Assembly (NCBI GenBank): GCA_023436885.1
Contig: JAEZHI010000039.1
Coordinates: forward strand, 124,001 to 188,000
Direction of reading: 5' to 3'
From: Pseudomonadota bacterium
Lineage (GTDB): Bacteria > Pseudomonadota > Alphaproteobacteria > Rhizobiales > Pleomorphomonadaceae
DNA: 64,000 nt
The translations under genes were made by a program, and so were the position numbers. This document shows positions 46,015 through 54,543 of the stretch, one piece after another; position 1 is the stretch's first letter, and each line of letters opens with the position of its first letter. The notes under the pieces are model-generated. The model saw only the letters and a program-made list of their open reading frames with translations, was not told the origin of the DNA and ran no database searches.

Positions 46015-46031
46015 CGCGTCTTTGCGACGCG
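46015..46031 (+). other. Hairpin just upstream of the binding-protein gene
   Basis: CGCGTC-TTTGC-GACGCG is a perfect six-base-pair stem located between murQ and the ribosome-binding site (AAAGGGAGA) of the solute-binding protein gene. No T tract follows, so it is not a terminator; it could protect a processed 5' end. Confidence 0.45.
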
Positions 46032-46049
46032 AGCAAAGGGAGACGGACG

Positions 46050-47306
46050 ATGTATCGCACTACGTTGCAGGGTGTCCTGCTGGCATCGAGCATCCTCGCC
46101 GGCGTCGGCACGGCCATGGCCGCCGATGTCACGCTCAATATCGAGAGCTGGCGCAACGACGACCTTCAGATCTGGCAGGAAAAGATCATTCCAGCCTTCG
46201 AGGCCAAGCATCCGGGCATCAAGGTGACTTTCTCGCCGAGCGCGCCGACCGAATATAACGCTGCGCTCAATGCCAAGCTCGACGCAGGCTCGGCCGGCGA
46301 TCTCGTGGCTTGCCGGCCGTTCGACACGTCGCTCGAACTGTTCAACAAGGGCAAGCTCGAGGATCTGACGGCCCTCAAGGGCATGAAGAACTTCTCCGAC
46401 GTCGCCAAGGCCGCCTGGAGCACCGACGACGGCAAGAAGACCTTCTGCGTGCCGATGGCCTCGGTCATCCATGGCTTCATCTACAACAAGGACGCCTTTG
46501 CGAAGGTCGGCGTCGAGGTTCCCAAGACCGTCGATCAGTTCTTCGCAGTCCTCGACAAGATCAAGGCCGAAGGCAGCTACATCCCCATGGCCATGGGCAC
46601 CAAGGACATGTGGGAAGCCGCCACGATGGGCTATCAGAATATCGGCCCGACCTACTGGAAGGGCGAGGAAGGCCGCAAGGCGCTGATCGCTGGCAAGGAG
46701 AAGCTGACCGACGAGCCGTGGGTTGAGCCCTATCGCGTTCTCGCCAAGTGGAAGCCCTATCTCGGCGACGGCTTCGAAGCCCAGACCTATCCGGACAGCC
46801 AGAACCTGTTCACCCTCGGCCGCGCCGCCATCTACCCGGCCGGTTCCTGGGAGATCGCGCTGTTCAATACCGCCGGCCTGAAGCTCGGCGCCTTCCCGCC
46901 GCCGGTCGTCAAGGATGGAGATACTTGCTACATCTCCGACCACAATGACATCGGCATGGGCCTCAACGCCGCCAGCAAGAACAAGGAACAGGCCAAGGTC
47001 TTCCTCGAGTGGGTGGCCTCGCCCGAGTTCGCCTCGATCTACGCCAATGCGCTGCCGGGCTTCTTCAGCCTGAATTCGACGGCGGTGGAGATGAGCGACC
47101 CGCTGGCCAAGGAGTTCGTCTCCTGGCGCGAGAAGTGCAAGCCGACCATCCGTTCGACCTACCAGATCCTGTCGCGCGGTACGCCCAACCTCGAGAACGA
47201 GACCTGGACGGAATCGGCCAACGTGATCAACGGCACCGACACCCCGGAAGCCGCAGCCAAGAAGCTGCAGACCGGCCTCGACAGCTGGTACAAGCCGGGC
47301 AAGTAA
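46050..47306 (+). CDS. Sugar ABC transporter substrate-binding protein (family 1)
   Basis: A 418-residue periplasmic binding protein. The signal peptide is LLASSILAGVGTAMAA, with cleavage after AMA. The mature part has the family-1 start NIESWRNDDLQIWQEKIIPA, followed by FEAKHPGIKV. Strong, uniform GCC/CTC/AAG codon choice suggests high expression. Two cysteines (in VACRPFD and TFCVPMA) could form a disulfide. Position directly after murQ and before the two permeases makes amino sugars or muropeptide-derived saccharides the likely ligand, but the binding site is not predictable from sequence. Flanked by hairpins on both sides. Confidence 0.93.
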   Translation: MYRTTLQGVLLASSILAGVGTAMAADVTLNIESWRNDDLQIWQEKIIPAFEAKHPGIKVTFSPSAPTEYNAALNAKLDAGSAGDLVACRPFDTSLELFNKGKLEDLTALKGMKNFSDVAKAAWSTDDGKKTFCVPMASVIHGFIYNKDAFAKVGVEVPKTVDQFFAVLDKIKAEGSYIPMAMGTKDMWEAATMGYQNIGPTYWKGEEGRKALIAGKEKLTDEPWVEPYRVLAKWKPYLGDGFEAQTYPDSQNLFTLGRAAIYPAGSWEIALFNTAGLKLGAFPPPVVKDGDTCYISDHNDIGMGLNAASKNKEQAKVFLEWVASPEFASIYANALPGFFSLNSTAVEMSDPLAKEFVSWREKCKPTIRSTYQILSRGTPNLENETWTESANVINGTDTPEAAAKKLQTGLDSWYKPGK

Positions 47307-47318
47307 TCTGAAACTCGG

Positions 47319-47343
47319 CGGCGGCGCGGCTTCTGCGCCGCCG
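47319..47343 (+). other. GC-rich hairpin after the binding-protein gene
   Basis: CGGCGGCGC (47319-47327) and GCGCCGCCG (47335-47343) pair perfectly around GGCTTCT, 12 bases after the stop codon, with no T tract. Such stems commonly stabilise the binding-protein message over that of the permeases in ABC operons. Confidence 0.6.
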
Positions 47344-47397
47344 ACCTCTCAGCCCATCGGCCACCGCCGACCGACCGCCGGCGCCACAGAGACTGAC

Positions 47398-48348
47398 ATG
47401 ACCGACCTTGCTCCCGAACAGGGCGAGGATGCCCCGCGGCAACGCCCGCGCCGCTGGCATATCCTCGTGTTCCTTACACCCGCCGTCGCCATCTATACAG
47501 CCGTGATGATCCTGCCGTTGTTCGAAACGCTCAGGCAATCGCTCTACAATGTGGTCGATGGACAGCGTGTCTTCGTCGGTTTGGCCAATTTCTCGACGCT
47601 ATTCGGCGATCCGCGCTGGTCGGCCGATTTCTGGAACGCACTGCGTAACAACTTCATCTTCTTCCTGATCCACATGGCGGTGCAGAACCCGATCGGTGTT
47701 GCGCTCGCGGCCCTGTTGTCGCTGCCCGGCCTGAGGTTCGCCGCCTTCTATCGCACGGCCTTCTTCCTGCCGACGCTTCTGTCCTTCGTGATCGTCGGCT
47801 TCATCTGGAAGCTGATCCTGTCGCCGATCTGGGGCGTCGCCCCTTGGCTGATGGACCTCGTGGGCATGAAGTCGCTGTTCGCGCCCTGGCTGGGCAAGCC
47901 CAGTTCGGCGCTGATCGCCGTGTCCCTGGTCTCGGTCTGGCAGTTCATTGGCATACCGATGATGCTGATCTACGCCGCGCTCCTCAACATTCCCGAGGAA
48001 GTCATCGAGGCGGCCGAGATCGACGGCATCACCGGCTGGGGACAGTTCTTCAAGATCAAGCTGCCGCTGGTGCTGCCGGCGATCGGCATCATCTCGATCC
48101 TGACATTCGTCGGCAACTTCAATGCCTTCGACCTCGTCTACACCATGCAGGGAGCTCTGGCCGGACCGGACAAGGCGACCGACATTCTCGGCACCTTCCT
48201 CTATCGTACCTTCTTCGGCTTCCAGCTGCAGCTCGGCGACCCCTCGATGGGCGCCACCATCGCCACGATCATGTTCCTGATCATCCTGACCGGCGTCTGC
48301 ATCTACTTGTTCGGCGTCCAGCGGCGCATCCGCCGCTACCAGTTCTGA
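47398..48348 (+). CDS. Sugar ABC transporter permease (MalF-like)
   Basis: A 316-residue inner-membrane permease with six predicted helices (first at ILVFLTPAVAIYTAVMILPL). The EAA loop that contacts the ATPase is EEVIEAAEIDGITGWGQFFK followed by IKLPLVLP, about residues 199-227. An unusually hydrophilic N-terminal tail of about 20 residues (PEQGEDAPRQRPRR) precedes helix 1. It is separated from the binding-protein gene by about 90 bases including a hairpin, and from the second permease by 12 bases. Confidence 0.95.
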   Translation: MTDLAPEQGEDAPRQRPRRWHILVFLTPAVAIYTAVMILPLFETLRQSLYNVVDGQRVFVGLANFSTLFGDPRWSADFWNALRNNFIFFLIHMAVQNPIGVALAALLSLPGLRFAAFYRTAFFLPTLLSFVIVGFIWKLILSPIWGVAPWLMDLVGMKSLFAPWLGKPSSALIAVSLVSVWQFIGIPMMLIYAALLNIPEEVIEAAEIDGITGWGQFFKIKLPLVLPAIGIISILTFVGNFNAFDLVYTMQGALAGPDKATDILGTFLYRTFFGFQLQLGDPSMGATIATIMFLIILTGVCIYLFGVQRRIRRYQF

Positions 48349-48360
48349 CGGGAGGGGCGG

Positions 48361-49200
48361 ATGTCCAAGGCCAGACAATCGACGCTGCGCACCAGCCTTG
48401 TCCATGTGGCGCTCATCGCCTATACGCTGGTGGCACTATTCCCGGTGTTCCTCACCATCATCAACTCCTTCAAGAGCAAACAGGCGATCTTCGGTCAGCC
48501 GCTCCGCCTGCCCAGCCCGTCGACCTTCAGCCTGATCGGCTATGAGACGGTGCTGAAGCAGGGCGACTTCGTCACCTATTTTGAGAACAGCACCATCGTC
48601 ACGGTGGTCTCGATCTTCCTCGTTCTGCTGTTCGGGGCCATGGCCGCTTTTGCACTGTCGGAATATCGCTTCCGCGGCAACACCATGATGGGACTCTATC
48701 TTGCCATCGGCATCATGATCCCGATCCGTCTCGGCACGGTGGCGCTGCTCCAGGGCATGGTGGCGACGGGTCTCGTCAATACGCTGACGTCCCTCATCCT
48801 GGTCTATACAGCGCAAGGCCTGCCGCTCGCCGTGTTCATCCTGTCGGAGTTCATGCGGACGGTGTCGGACGACCTCAAGAATGCCGGTCGCATCGACGGC
48901 CTCAGTGAATACGCCATCTTCTTCCGCCTGGTGCTGCCGCTGGTGCGGCCGGCCATGGCGACGGTGGCCGTCTTCACCATGATCCCCATCTGGAACGACC
49001 TGTGGTTCCCGCTGATCCTCGCGCCCAGCGAAAGCACCAAGACGGTAACGCTCGGCGCGCAGCTGTTCATCGGCCAGTTCGTCACCAACTGGAACGCCGT
49101 GCTGGCGGCGCTGTCGCTCGCCATCTTCCCTGTTCTGATCCTTTACGTCATCTTCTCGCGGCAGCTGATCCGCGGCATCACCTCGGGAGCGGTCAAATGA
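48361..49200 (+). CDS. Sugar ABC transporter permease (MalG-like)
   Basis: A 279-residue permease with six predicted helices and the EAA-type loop DDLKNAGRIDGLSEYAIFFR before LVLPLVRPAM. AFALSEYRFRGN and the C-terminal FSRQLIRGITSGAVK are typical of MalG-like subunits. GGGAGGGG lies close before the ATG. The stop codon overlaps the start of the Gfo/Idh gene (ATGA), so the oxidoreductase is translationally coupled to the transporter. Confidence 0.95.
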   Translation: MSKARQSTLRTSLVHVALIAYTLVALFPVFLTIINSFKSKQAIFGQPLRLPSPSTFSLIGYETVLKQGDFVTYFENSTIVTVVSIFLVLLFGAMAAFALSEYRFRGNTMMGLYLAIGIMIPIRLGTVALLQGMVATGLVNTLTSLILVYTAQGLPLAVFILSEFMRTVSDDLKNAGRIDGLSEYAIFFRLVLPLVRPAMATVAVFTMIPIWNDLWFPLILAPSESTKTVTLGAQLFIGQFVTNWNAVLAALSLAIFPVLILYVIFSRQLIRGITSGAVK

Positions 49201-50252
49201 CGCCCGTTCGCGTTCTCTCCGCCGGCCTCGGCAACATGGGCCGAAGCCATGCCCTCGCCTACCATCGCAATCCGGGCTTTGAGATCGTCGGCCTCGTCAA
49301 CCGCAGCAAGGTGGACGTGCCGGACGAACTCGCCGGCTACGAGATCCGCCCTTCCTTTCCGGAGGCGCTCAAGGCCTTGAGGCCGGATATGGCGTCGATC
49401 AGCACCTATTCGGAAAGCCATGCCGATTACGCGGTGATGGCCATGGAACAGGGCTGCCACGTGTTCGTGGAAAAGCCGCTGGCCACAACGGTGGCCGACG
49501 CACGGCGGATCATCGATTGCGCCGTCGCCAACAAGCGCAAGCTCGTGATCGGCTACATCCTGCGCCATCACCCGTCCTGGAAGCGGTTCATTACCGAGGC
49601 GCGGGCACTCGGCGGCCCCTACGTGTTTCGCATGAACCTCAACCAGCAGTCTTCCGGCAAGACTTGGGAGACGCACAAGGCGCTGATGAAAACCACGGCA
49701 CCAATCGTCGACTGCGGCGTCCACTATATCGACGTCATGTGCCAGGTGACCGACGCAGAGCCGACGGAAGTGCGCGGCATGGGGCTTCGGCTCTCGGGTG
49801 AGATCGCGCCGGACATGTACAACTATGGCCACCTGCAGGTGCTGTTTTCTGACGGATCGGTCGGCTGGTACGAGGCGGGCTGGGGCCCGATGATGTCGGA
49901 ACAGGCCTTCTTCGTGAAGGATATCATCTCGCCGAACGGCTCGGCCTCCATCGTCATGAAGGAAGGCAAGTCGGACGACGTCGATGCTCACACGCGCACC
50001 TCGACTATTCGCGTTCACAAAGCAGCGACCGGCCCGGACGGGGCTTTCCTTACGCCTGACGCCGACTACACGATGACCGGCGAACCGGGCCACCAGGAGC
50101 TCTGCGAGCTGGAACAGGCCTATATGCTGAAGGCGATCGTCGAGGACATCGACCTTACGCAACACATGAATGACGCGTTGAAATCGCTGGCCGTCTGCCT
50201 CGCCGCCGACGAGAGCGTTCGCACCGGCAAGCCGGTCAAACTGCAAGGATAA
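49197..50252 (+). CDS. Gfo/Idh/MocA family oxidoreductase inside the ABC operon
   Basis: A 351-residue NAD(P)-dependent oxidoreductase. The Rossmann motif is VLSAGLGNMGRSHALAY (residues 6-22; the second glycine position is relaxed), the family lysine is in VFVEKPLATTVADAR (EKP about residue 95), and VDCGVHYIDVMCQV carries the conserved Asp and His (GxHxxD-type block). Members oxidise sugars or polyols, open 1,6-anhydro sugars after oxidation (levoglucosan dehydrogenase), or act as NAD-dependent glycosidases. The coupling to the permease gene says it acts on the imported compound. I cannot assign the substrate. Confidence 0.9.
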   Translation: MTPVRVLSAGLGNMGRSHALAYHRNPGFEIVGLVNRSKVDVPDELAGYEIRPSFPEALKALRPDMASISTYSESHADYAVMAMEQGCHVFVEKPLATTVADARRIIDCAVANKRKLVIGYILRHHPSWKRFITEARALGGPYVFRMNLNQQSSGKTWETHKALMKTTAPIVDCGVHYIDVMCQVTDAEPTEVRGMGLRLSGEIAPDMYNYGHLQVLFSDGSVGWYEAGWGPMMSEQAFFVKDIISPNGSASIVMKEGKSDDVDAHTRTSTIRVHKAATGPDGAFLTPDADYTMTGEPGHQELCELEQAYMLKAIVEDIDLTQHMNDALKSLAVCLAADESVRTGKPVKLQG

Positions 50253-50258
50253 CGCCCC

Positions 50259-51260
50259 GTGGGATCGCTGGAACTTAGGAACATCAAGAAGTCCTTCGGC
50301 GCGCAGGACGTGCTGAAAGGCATCGACCTTCAGGTGAAGGACGGTGAATTCGTCATCTTCGTCGGCCCGTCGGGCTGCGGCAAATCGACGCTGCTGCGCT
50401 CGATCGCTGGCCTCGAGGACGTCACATCGGGCACCGTGCTGATCAACGGCGAGGACGTGACCGTCGCGCCGCCCGCCAAGCGCGGCATCGCCATGGTCTT
50501 TCAGACCTATGCGCTCTACCCTCACCTCAGCGTGCGCGACAACATGGCGCTGGGCCTCAAGCAGGCCGGCACGCCGACAGACGAGATCAACACCCGCGTC
50601 GCCGCGGCGACGGAGATGCTGTCGCTGGAGCCCTACCTCAAGCGCCGACCGGCAGAGCTTTCCGGTGGCCAGCGCCAGCGCGTCGCCATCGGCCGCGCGT
50701 TGGTGCGCGAGCCGGAGCTGTTCCTGTTCGACGAGCCACTCTCCAACCTCGACGCCGCATTGCGCGTGCAGACCCGCGTCGAGATCGCCCGCCTGCACCG
50801 CCAGCTCGGCGCGACCATGATCTACGTGACGCACGATCAAGTAGAAGCGATGACGCTGGCCGATCGCATCGTGGTGCTAAACAGTGGCGTCATCGAGCAG
50901 ATCGGCTCGCCGATGGAACTCTACAATCGCCCGGCCAATACCTTTGTCGCCGGCTTCATCGGCTCGCCGCAGATGAACTTCATCGAGGCGGCGCGGATTG
51001 GCGAGACCGGCGCCACCATCGGCATCCGGCCGGAGCATCTCAGCGTTTCACCCTCGGAAGGACGGTTCAAGGGCAAAGTGATCCACGCCGAACATCTCGG
51101 CGCCGACACCAACCTCTATCTCGAGACGGAGAATGCCGGCCTCGTCACCGTCAGGCTGTTCGGCGAGCATCGCTATACCGCCGATGACATCGTCTATGCG
51201 ACACCGGATCCGGCCAAAATCCATCGCTTCGACGAGAACGGCAGGACAATCGTCCCCTGA
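50259..51260 (+). CDS. Sugar ABC transporter ATP-binding protein (UgpC/MalK-like)
   Basis: A 333-residue ATPase. Walker A GPSGCGKST (about 37-45), Q-loop FQTYALYPH, signature LSGGQRQRVAIGRAL, Walker B LFLFDEPLSNLDA and switch His in YVTHDQVEAM are intact; the C-terminal TOBE/regulatory domain (about 235-333) is shorter than in E. coli MalK. The start is GTG at 50259 with AAGGA about nine bases upstream. Last gene of the rightward operon, followed by a strong terminator. It may also serve other family-1 sugar transporters, as MsiK-type ATPases do. Confidence 0.95.
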   Translation: MGSLELRNIKKSFGAQDVLKGIDLQVKDGEFVIFVGPSGCGKSTLLRSIAGLEDVTSGTVLINGEDVTVAPPAKRGIAMVFQTYALYPHLSVRDNMALGLKQAGTPTDEINTRVAAATEMLSLEPYLKRRPAELSGGQRQRVAIGRALVREPELFLFDEPLSNLDAALRVQTRVEIARLHRQLGATMIYVTHDQVEAMTLADRIVVLNSGVIEQIGSPMELYNRPANTFVAGFIGSPQMNFIEAARIGETGATIGIRPEHLSVSPSEGRFKGKVIHAEHLGADTNLYLETENAGLVTVRLFGEHRYTADDIVYATPDPAKIHRFDENGRTIVP

Positions 51261-51270
51261 CATTGCTCCC

Positions 51271-51301
51271 GAAACGCCACCTCTGGGTGGCGTTTCTTTT
51301 T
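51271..51301 (+). terminator. Rho-independent terminator ending the amino-sugar operon
   Basis: GAAACGCCACC (51271-51281) and GGTGGCGTTTC (51286-51296) pair perfectly around TCTG and run into five T. It marks the right boundary of the locus. Confidence 0.92.
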
Positions 51302-51379
51302 GGCTGCAGCAATTGCGATCAAGCGGTACCTTTTATCCTGCGACATGAACAAGACGCCTCTCAACCCACGAGGATGAAA

Positions 51380-52207
51380 ATGGGCGTCCTGGAAAAGGCA
51401 ATCTGGTACCTGGAACTTAATGTCGGGCGTCCGATGACGCTCGCCGAGTTGGCAGATCTCTGCTCTGTCAGCCCCTGCCACCTAGCGCGTCTCTTCCAGA
51501 CTAATGTCGGTCTCGCACCGATGAGCTACTTGAGAGCCAGGCGGCTCGCTATCGCCGCCGAGGCTCTGGCGTCAGGTGACCAGGAGATCCTGCCCGTCGC
51601 TCTCGATGCCGGCTACAGCTCCCATGAGGCGTTCACGCGGGCTTTTGCCAACTGCTTCGGCGTTCTGCCGAGCACCGTTCGGCAGGCCCGGACCACAAGC
51701 CAACTGAACTTGATGGAGCCATGGACCATGCGCAAAGACATGATCGTCGATCTAGCTGCCCCAAAGATCCGCGAGCGCGGAGCATTTCGCGTGATCGGCC
51801 TTTCCACGCGCTGCACCTTCGAGACGAATGCCGTCATTCCCCGGCTTTGGATGGACTTCAATCCGCGTTGCGGCGAAATTCCGTCGCCTGTTGGCCAAGC
51901 TGCCTACGGTGTTTGCTGCGACATGGAAGCTGATGGACATTTCCGCTACGTCGCGGGGCTGGAATCCACGTCGACACGTGTTCCGGAGGGGTTCGATTTC
52001 GTCGACATCCCGGCAAACCGATATGCCGTGTTCGAGCATGTCGGGCATCTCTCGGGTTTCAACAAGACCGTCTATACGATCTGGAACAAGGCCCTTCCCG
52101 ATGCCGGGCTGGAGCCGGCCAAGGCGCCGGACTTCGAGCTCTACGACGAGCGCTTCCACCCGAAGACCGGCGATGGCGTAGTTGAGATCTGGATACCCTT
52201 GGCCTGA
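51380..52207 (+). CDS. AraC-family regulator with GyrI-like effector domain
   Basis: A 275-residue regulator. The N-terminal half is the double helix-turn-helix of AraC proteins (LAELADLCSVSPCHLARLFQ and VALDAGYSSHEAFTRAF); the C-terminal half (about 120-275) is a GyrI-like small-molecule-binding domain, as in Rob and SoxS-related proteins (RVIGLSTRCTF, YAVFEHVGHLSGFNKTVYTI). I start at the ATG at 51380 because GAGG is six bases upstream; an ATG two codons earlier is too close to it. Rob-type regulators respond to hydrophobic toxins; targets here are unknown. Confidence 0.9.
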   Translation: MGVLEKAIWYLELNVGRPMTLAELADLCSVSPCHLARLFQTNVGLAPMSYLRARRLAIAAEALASGDQEILPVALDAGYSSHEAFTRAFANCFGVLPSTVRQARTTSQLNLMEPWTMRKDMIVDLAAPKIRERGAFRVIGLSTRCTFETNAVIPRLWMDFNPRCGEIPSPVGQAAYGVCCDMEADGHFRYVAGLESTSTRVPEGFDFVDIPANRYAVFEHVGHLSGFNKTVYTIWNKALPDAGLEPAKAPDFELYDERFHPKTGDGVVEIWIPLA

Positions 52208-52221
52208 CACGACAGGCCATG

Positions 52222-53589
52222 TCACCGATGCCGGACGGAAGGGGTCCTCAGCGTGACCAGCTCCTCGGCGGCAGTCGGATGAACGGCCATGGTGCGGTCG
52301 AAGTCTCGCTTCGTCGCAGACAAGGTCATGGAAACGCCGACGAGTTGAATCATCTCGCCGGCGTCCGGCCCCATGATGTGAACGCCGAGCACACGATCGG
52401 TGATCGCATCGACAACCACCTTCATGAAGGTGCGCTCGTCGCGGCCCGCAAGAATGTTCCGCATCGGCCGGAACTCGGTCTTGTAGACATCCACCGCTTG
52501 GTAGCCAGCACAGGCTGCCTCTTCCGACAGGCCAACCGTTCCAACTTCCGGCGTCGTGAAAATCGCCGTCGGAAGTATGGAATGGTCGGCTAAGTTCTCC
52601 TTGCCGCCGAATACGGTGTCAGCAAAGGCGTGCCCCTCGCGGATGGCCACTGGTGTCAGTTGGGCGCGATTGGTTACGTCGCCCACCGCGTAGATGCCCG
52701 ATATCGAGGTCTCGGATAGCGCGTTGACGACAACGGCGCCATCCTGATCGAGCGCTACGCCAAGCTTCTCAAGACCGAGCCCCGTCGTATTCGGCTTGCG
52801 ACCCGTCGCGGCGAGAATGAGATCTGTGTCGAGATTGGCGCCATCCATCAGTTCGACGGCGAAGCCAACTGCCGTCTTGTCGATGCGACGCACCTGCACG
52901 CCGGTCCTGAGGTCAACTCCACGGGCTCGCATCGCGTCGGCAAGCTTATCGCGCAATTCACGGTCGAAGCCGCGCAACACCTGCTCGCCGCGATAAAGCA
53001 CGGTGGTGGCAACGCCAAGGCCATTGAGAATGGAGGCAAATTCCAGAGCGATGTAGCCACCGCCGACTACCACGGCCTTCTCCGGCAAAGTCGGCAGGTC
53101 AAACATGTCCGTTGAGGTGACGGCATGCTCCATGCCGGGGACGTCGGGAAGAACCGGGCGGTTGCCGGTAGCGATCAGAATGCGACCAGCGGTGATTGTC
53201 CGCCCTTCAGCCACCAGGCGAATCTCGTTAGAGCCGGTGATGACGGCGCGATCCCGAATGACCTCGGCGCCGGAGCGTTCGAGGTTGCCGACATAAATGC
53301 CTTCGAGTCGGGTAATCTCCCGCTCCTTGGCCTCTCTCAGGGCATTCCAGTCGAAGGATCGGTCGCCAACCGTCCAACCGAAACCGGCTGCATCGTTGAA
53401 CTCGCCGGCGAAACGAGAGGCGTAGACCAGTAGTTTCTTCGGCACGCAGCCACGGATAACGCAGGTGCCTCCGAAACGAGACTCCTCGGCGATGGCAACG
53501 CGGGCGCCATAGCCTGCGGAAATGCGAGCGGCGCGGACCCCGCCGGAGCCCGCGCCGATAACGAAAAGATCATAGTCGAAAGATGCCAT
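52222..53589 (-). CDS. gor: Glutathione-disulfide reductase
   Basis: A 455-residue flavoenzyme that reduces glutathione disulfide with NADPH. FVIGAGSGGVRAARIS is the FAD motif (12-17), the redox-active disulfide is GGTCVIRGCVPKK (Cys43 and Cys48), a second Rossmann motif VVGGGYIALEFAS binds NADPH, and the C-terminal dimer domain has the catalytic HPTAAEELV. The ATG at 53589 is preferred to an upstream GTG. It lies 77 bases after a DUF2059 gene, a pairing common in Rhizobiales. Confidence 0.95.
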   Translation of the reverse strand: MASFDYDLFVIGAGSGGVRAARISAGYGARVAIAEESRFGGTCVIRGCVPKKLLVYASRFAGEFNDAAGFGWTVGDRSFDWNALREAKEREITRLEGIYVGNLERSGAEVIRDRAVITGSNEIRLVAEGRTITAGRILIATGNRPVLPDVPGMEHAVTSTDMFDLPTLPEKAVVVGGGYIALEFASILNGLGVATTVLYRGEQVLRGFDRELRDKLADAMRARGVDLRTGVQVRRIDKTAVGFAVELMDGANLDTDLILAATGRKPNTTGLGLEKLGVALDQDGAVVVNALSETSISGIYAVGDVTNRAQLTPVAIREGHAFADTVFGGKENLADHSILPTAIFTTPEVGTVGLSEEAACAGYQAVDVYKTEFRPMRNILAGRDERTFMKVVVDAITDRVLGVHIMGPDAGEMIQLVGVSMTLSATKRDFDRTMAVHPTAAEELVTLRTPSVRHR

Positions 53590-53666
53590 CACCAACCGCC
53601 GTGCTGAGGAACCAACGCCCTCATATCACGTCACAGCCCGCCCGTGGCAATCACCGCCCATGTCAC

Positions 53667-54173
53667 TTAGAAGTTATAGCCACGCTTGTTCAGCTCGTCG
53701 CGCGAGCGAGTAACGATCTCCGTGGAGATCGCATCGCGCCAAATGCCGGCAGAGCGCATCGAGTCCTGGATGATGACCGGAGCCAGCTGGCCGTATTTCT
53801 CGCCGATCGGAGACTTGAAGAAAGCGGTGATCTGCTTGAGTTCGTCTTCGCTGAAACGGCCGGCCCAAACCCTCTCCAGCTCGCGGTCGAGCTCGGGACG
53901 ACGCTTGGCGAGTTCAAGAGCGACCGAGTCCACCACTTCCTCGATGTCCTTGGCGGCGCCCGGATTAGACCGCTGGAACAGCGCCTTGGTCTGCGCAGCC
54001 AGGGTGATCAGGATTTCGTTGAACTGCTCGGAAGCATGGGCCGCGGCGATGGTCTCGCGGGCTGCAGCGATGTGGGACTCGGTGAAGTCCTCTGAAAGAG
54101 CCGGAGACGCCAGCGCGGCGATCACCATGGCCGCCGCCAGCGGGCGGCGGAGAAGGTTCAGGGTCCGGTGCAT
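53667..54173 (-). CDS. Secreted DUF2059 family protein
   Basis: A 168-residue protein with a signal peptide (PLAAAMVIAALASPALS). The mature part is helical and carries the DUF2059 pattern in its last 60 residues (FSEDELKQITAFFKSPIGEK, then YGQLAPVIIQD). The function of DUF2059 is unknown. ATG at 54173 is used; the codon two positions upstream is TTG. Located between a divergent phosphatase gene and gor on the same strand as gor. Confidence 0.9.
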   Translation of the reverse strand: MHRTLNLLRRPLAAAMVIAALASPALSEDFTESHIAAARETIAAAHASEQFNEILITLAAQTKALFQRSNPGAAKDIEEVVDSVALELAKRRPELDRELERVWAGRFSEDELKQITAFFKSPIGEKYGQLAPVIIQDSMRSAGIWRDAISTEIVTRSRDELNKRGYNF

Positions 54174-54543
54174 AAACAAATCTCCGATATCGACTTCGTC
54201 GTTGGCTTCATGAGCCCCAAAGGGGGCAAAACTTCACGTCCGCCGTCACCGTTACCAACCAATCCCAAAGGAATCGTTGGCGGTACCGGTAGGTCCGAAA
54301 GCGCTGTCGCCCCAGCCTGTGAAACCGAATTCTGGCAAAATGATGCGTCTGCCGCGATCAAGCCTCATTTCCCCCAAAACGGTTCCCGCTGGTTTGCCGC
54401 AAACTGCCTCAGGCCGCAAGCCCGTTGCATGAACACGAGACCTTCGTTGCCCCTCAGTTTGGCCCAAACAAGCAGGAACGATGGCGCTTGCCCGTAGTCA
54501 TGCTAAACCCTCTGGGCCGTTACAGAGGGAAAGTGGATCAAAG
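54174..54543. other. Intergenic region between DUF2059 and phosphatase genes
   Basis: About 370 bases without a convincing gene. In several Rhizobiales the gph-rpiA-DUF2059-gor order places rpiA here, but I find no trace of ribose-5-phosphate isomerase. The region should hold divergent promoters. Confidence 0.5.

Noticed and set aside
49143..50840. 565-codon frame antisense to the Gfo/Idh and ATPase genes
   Set aside because: It spans two real genes on the other strand and has no recognisable protein features.
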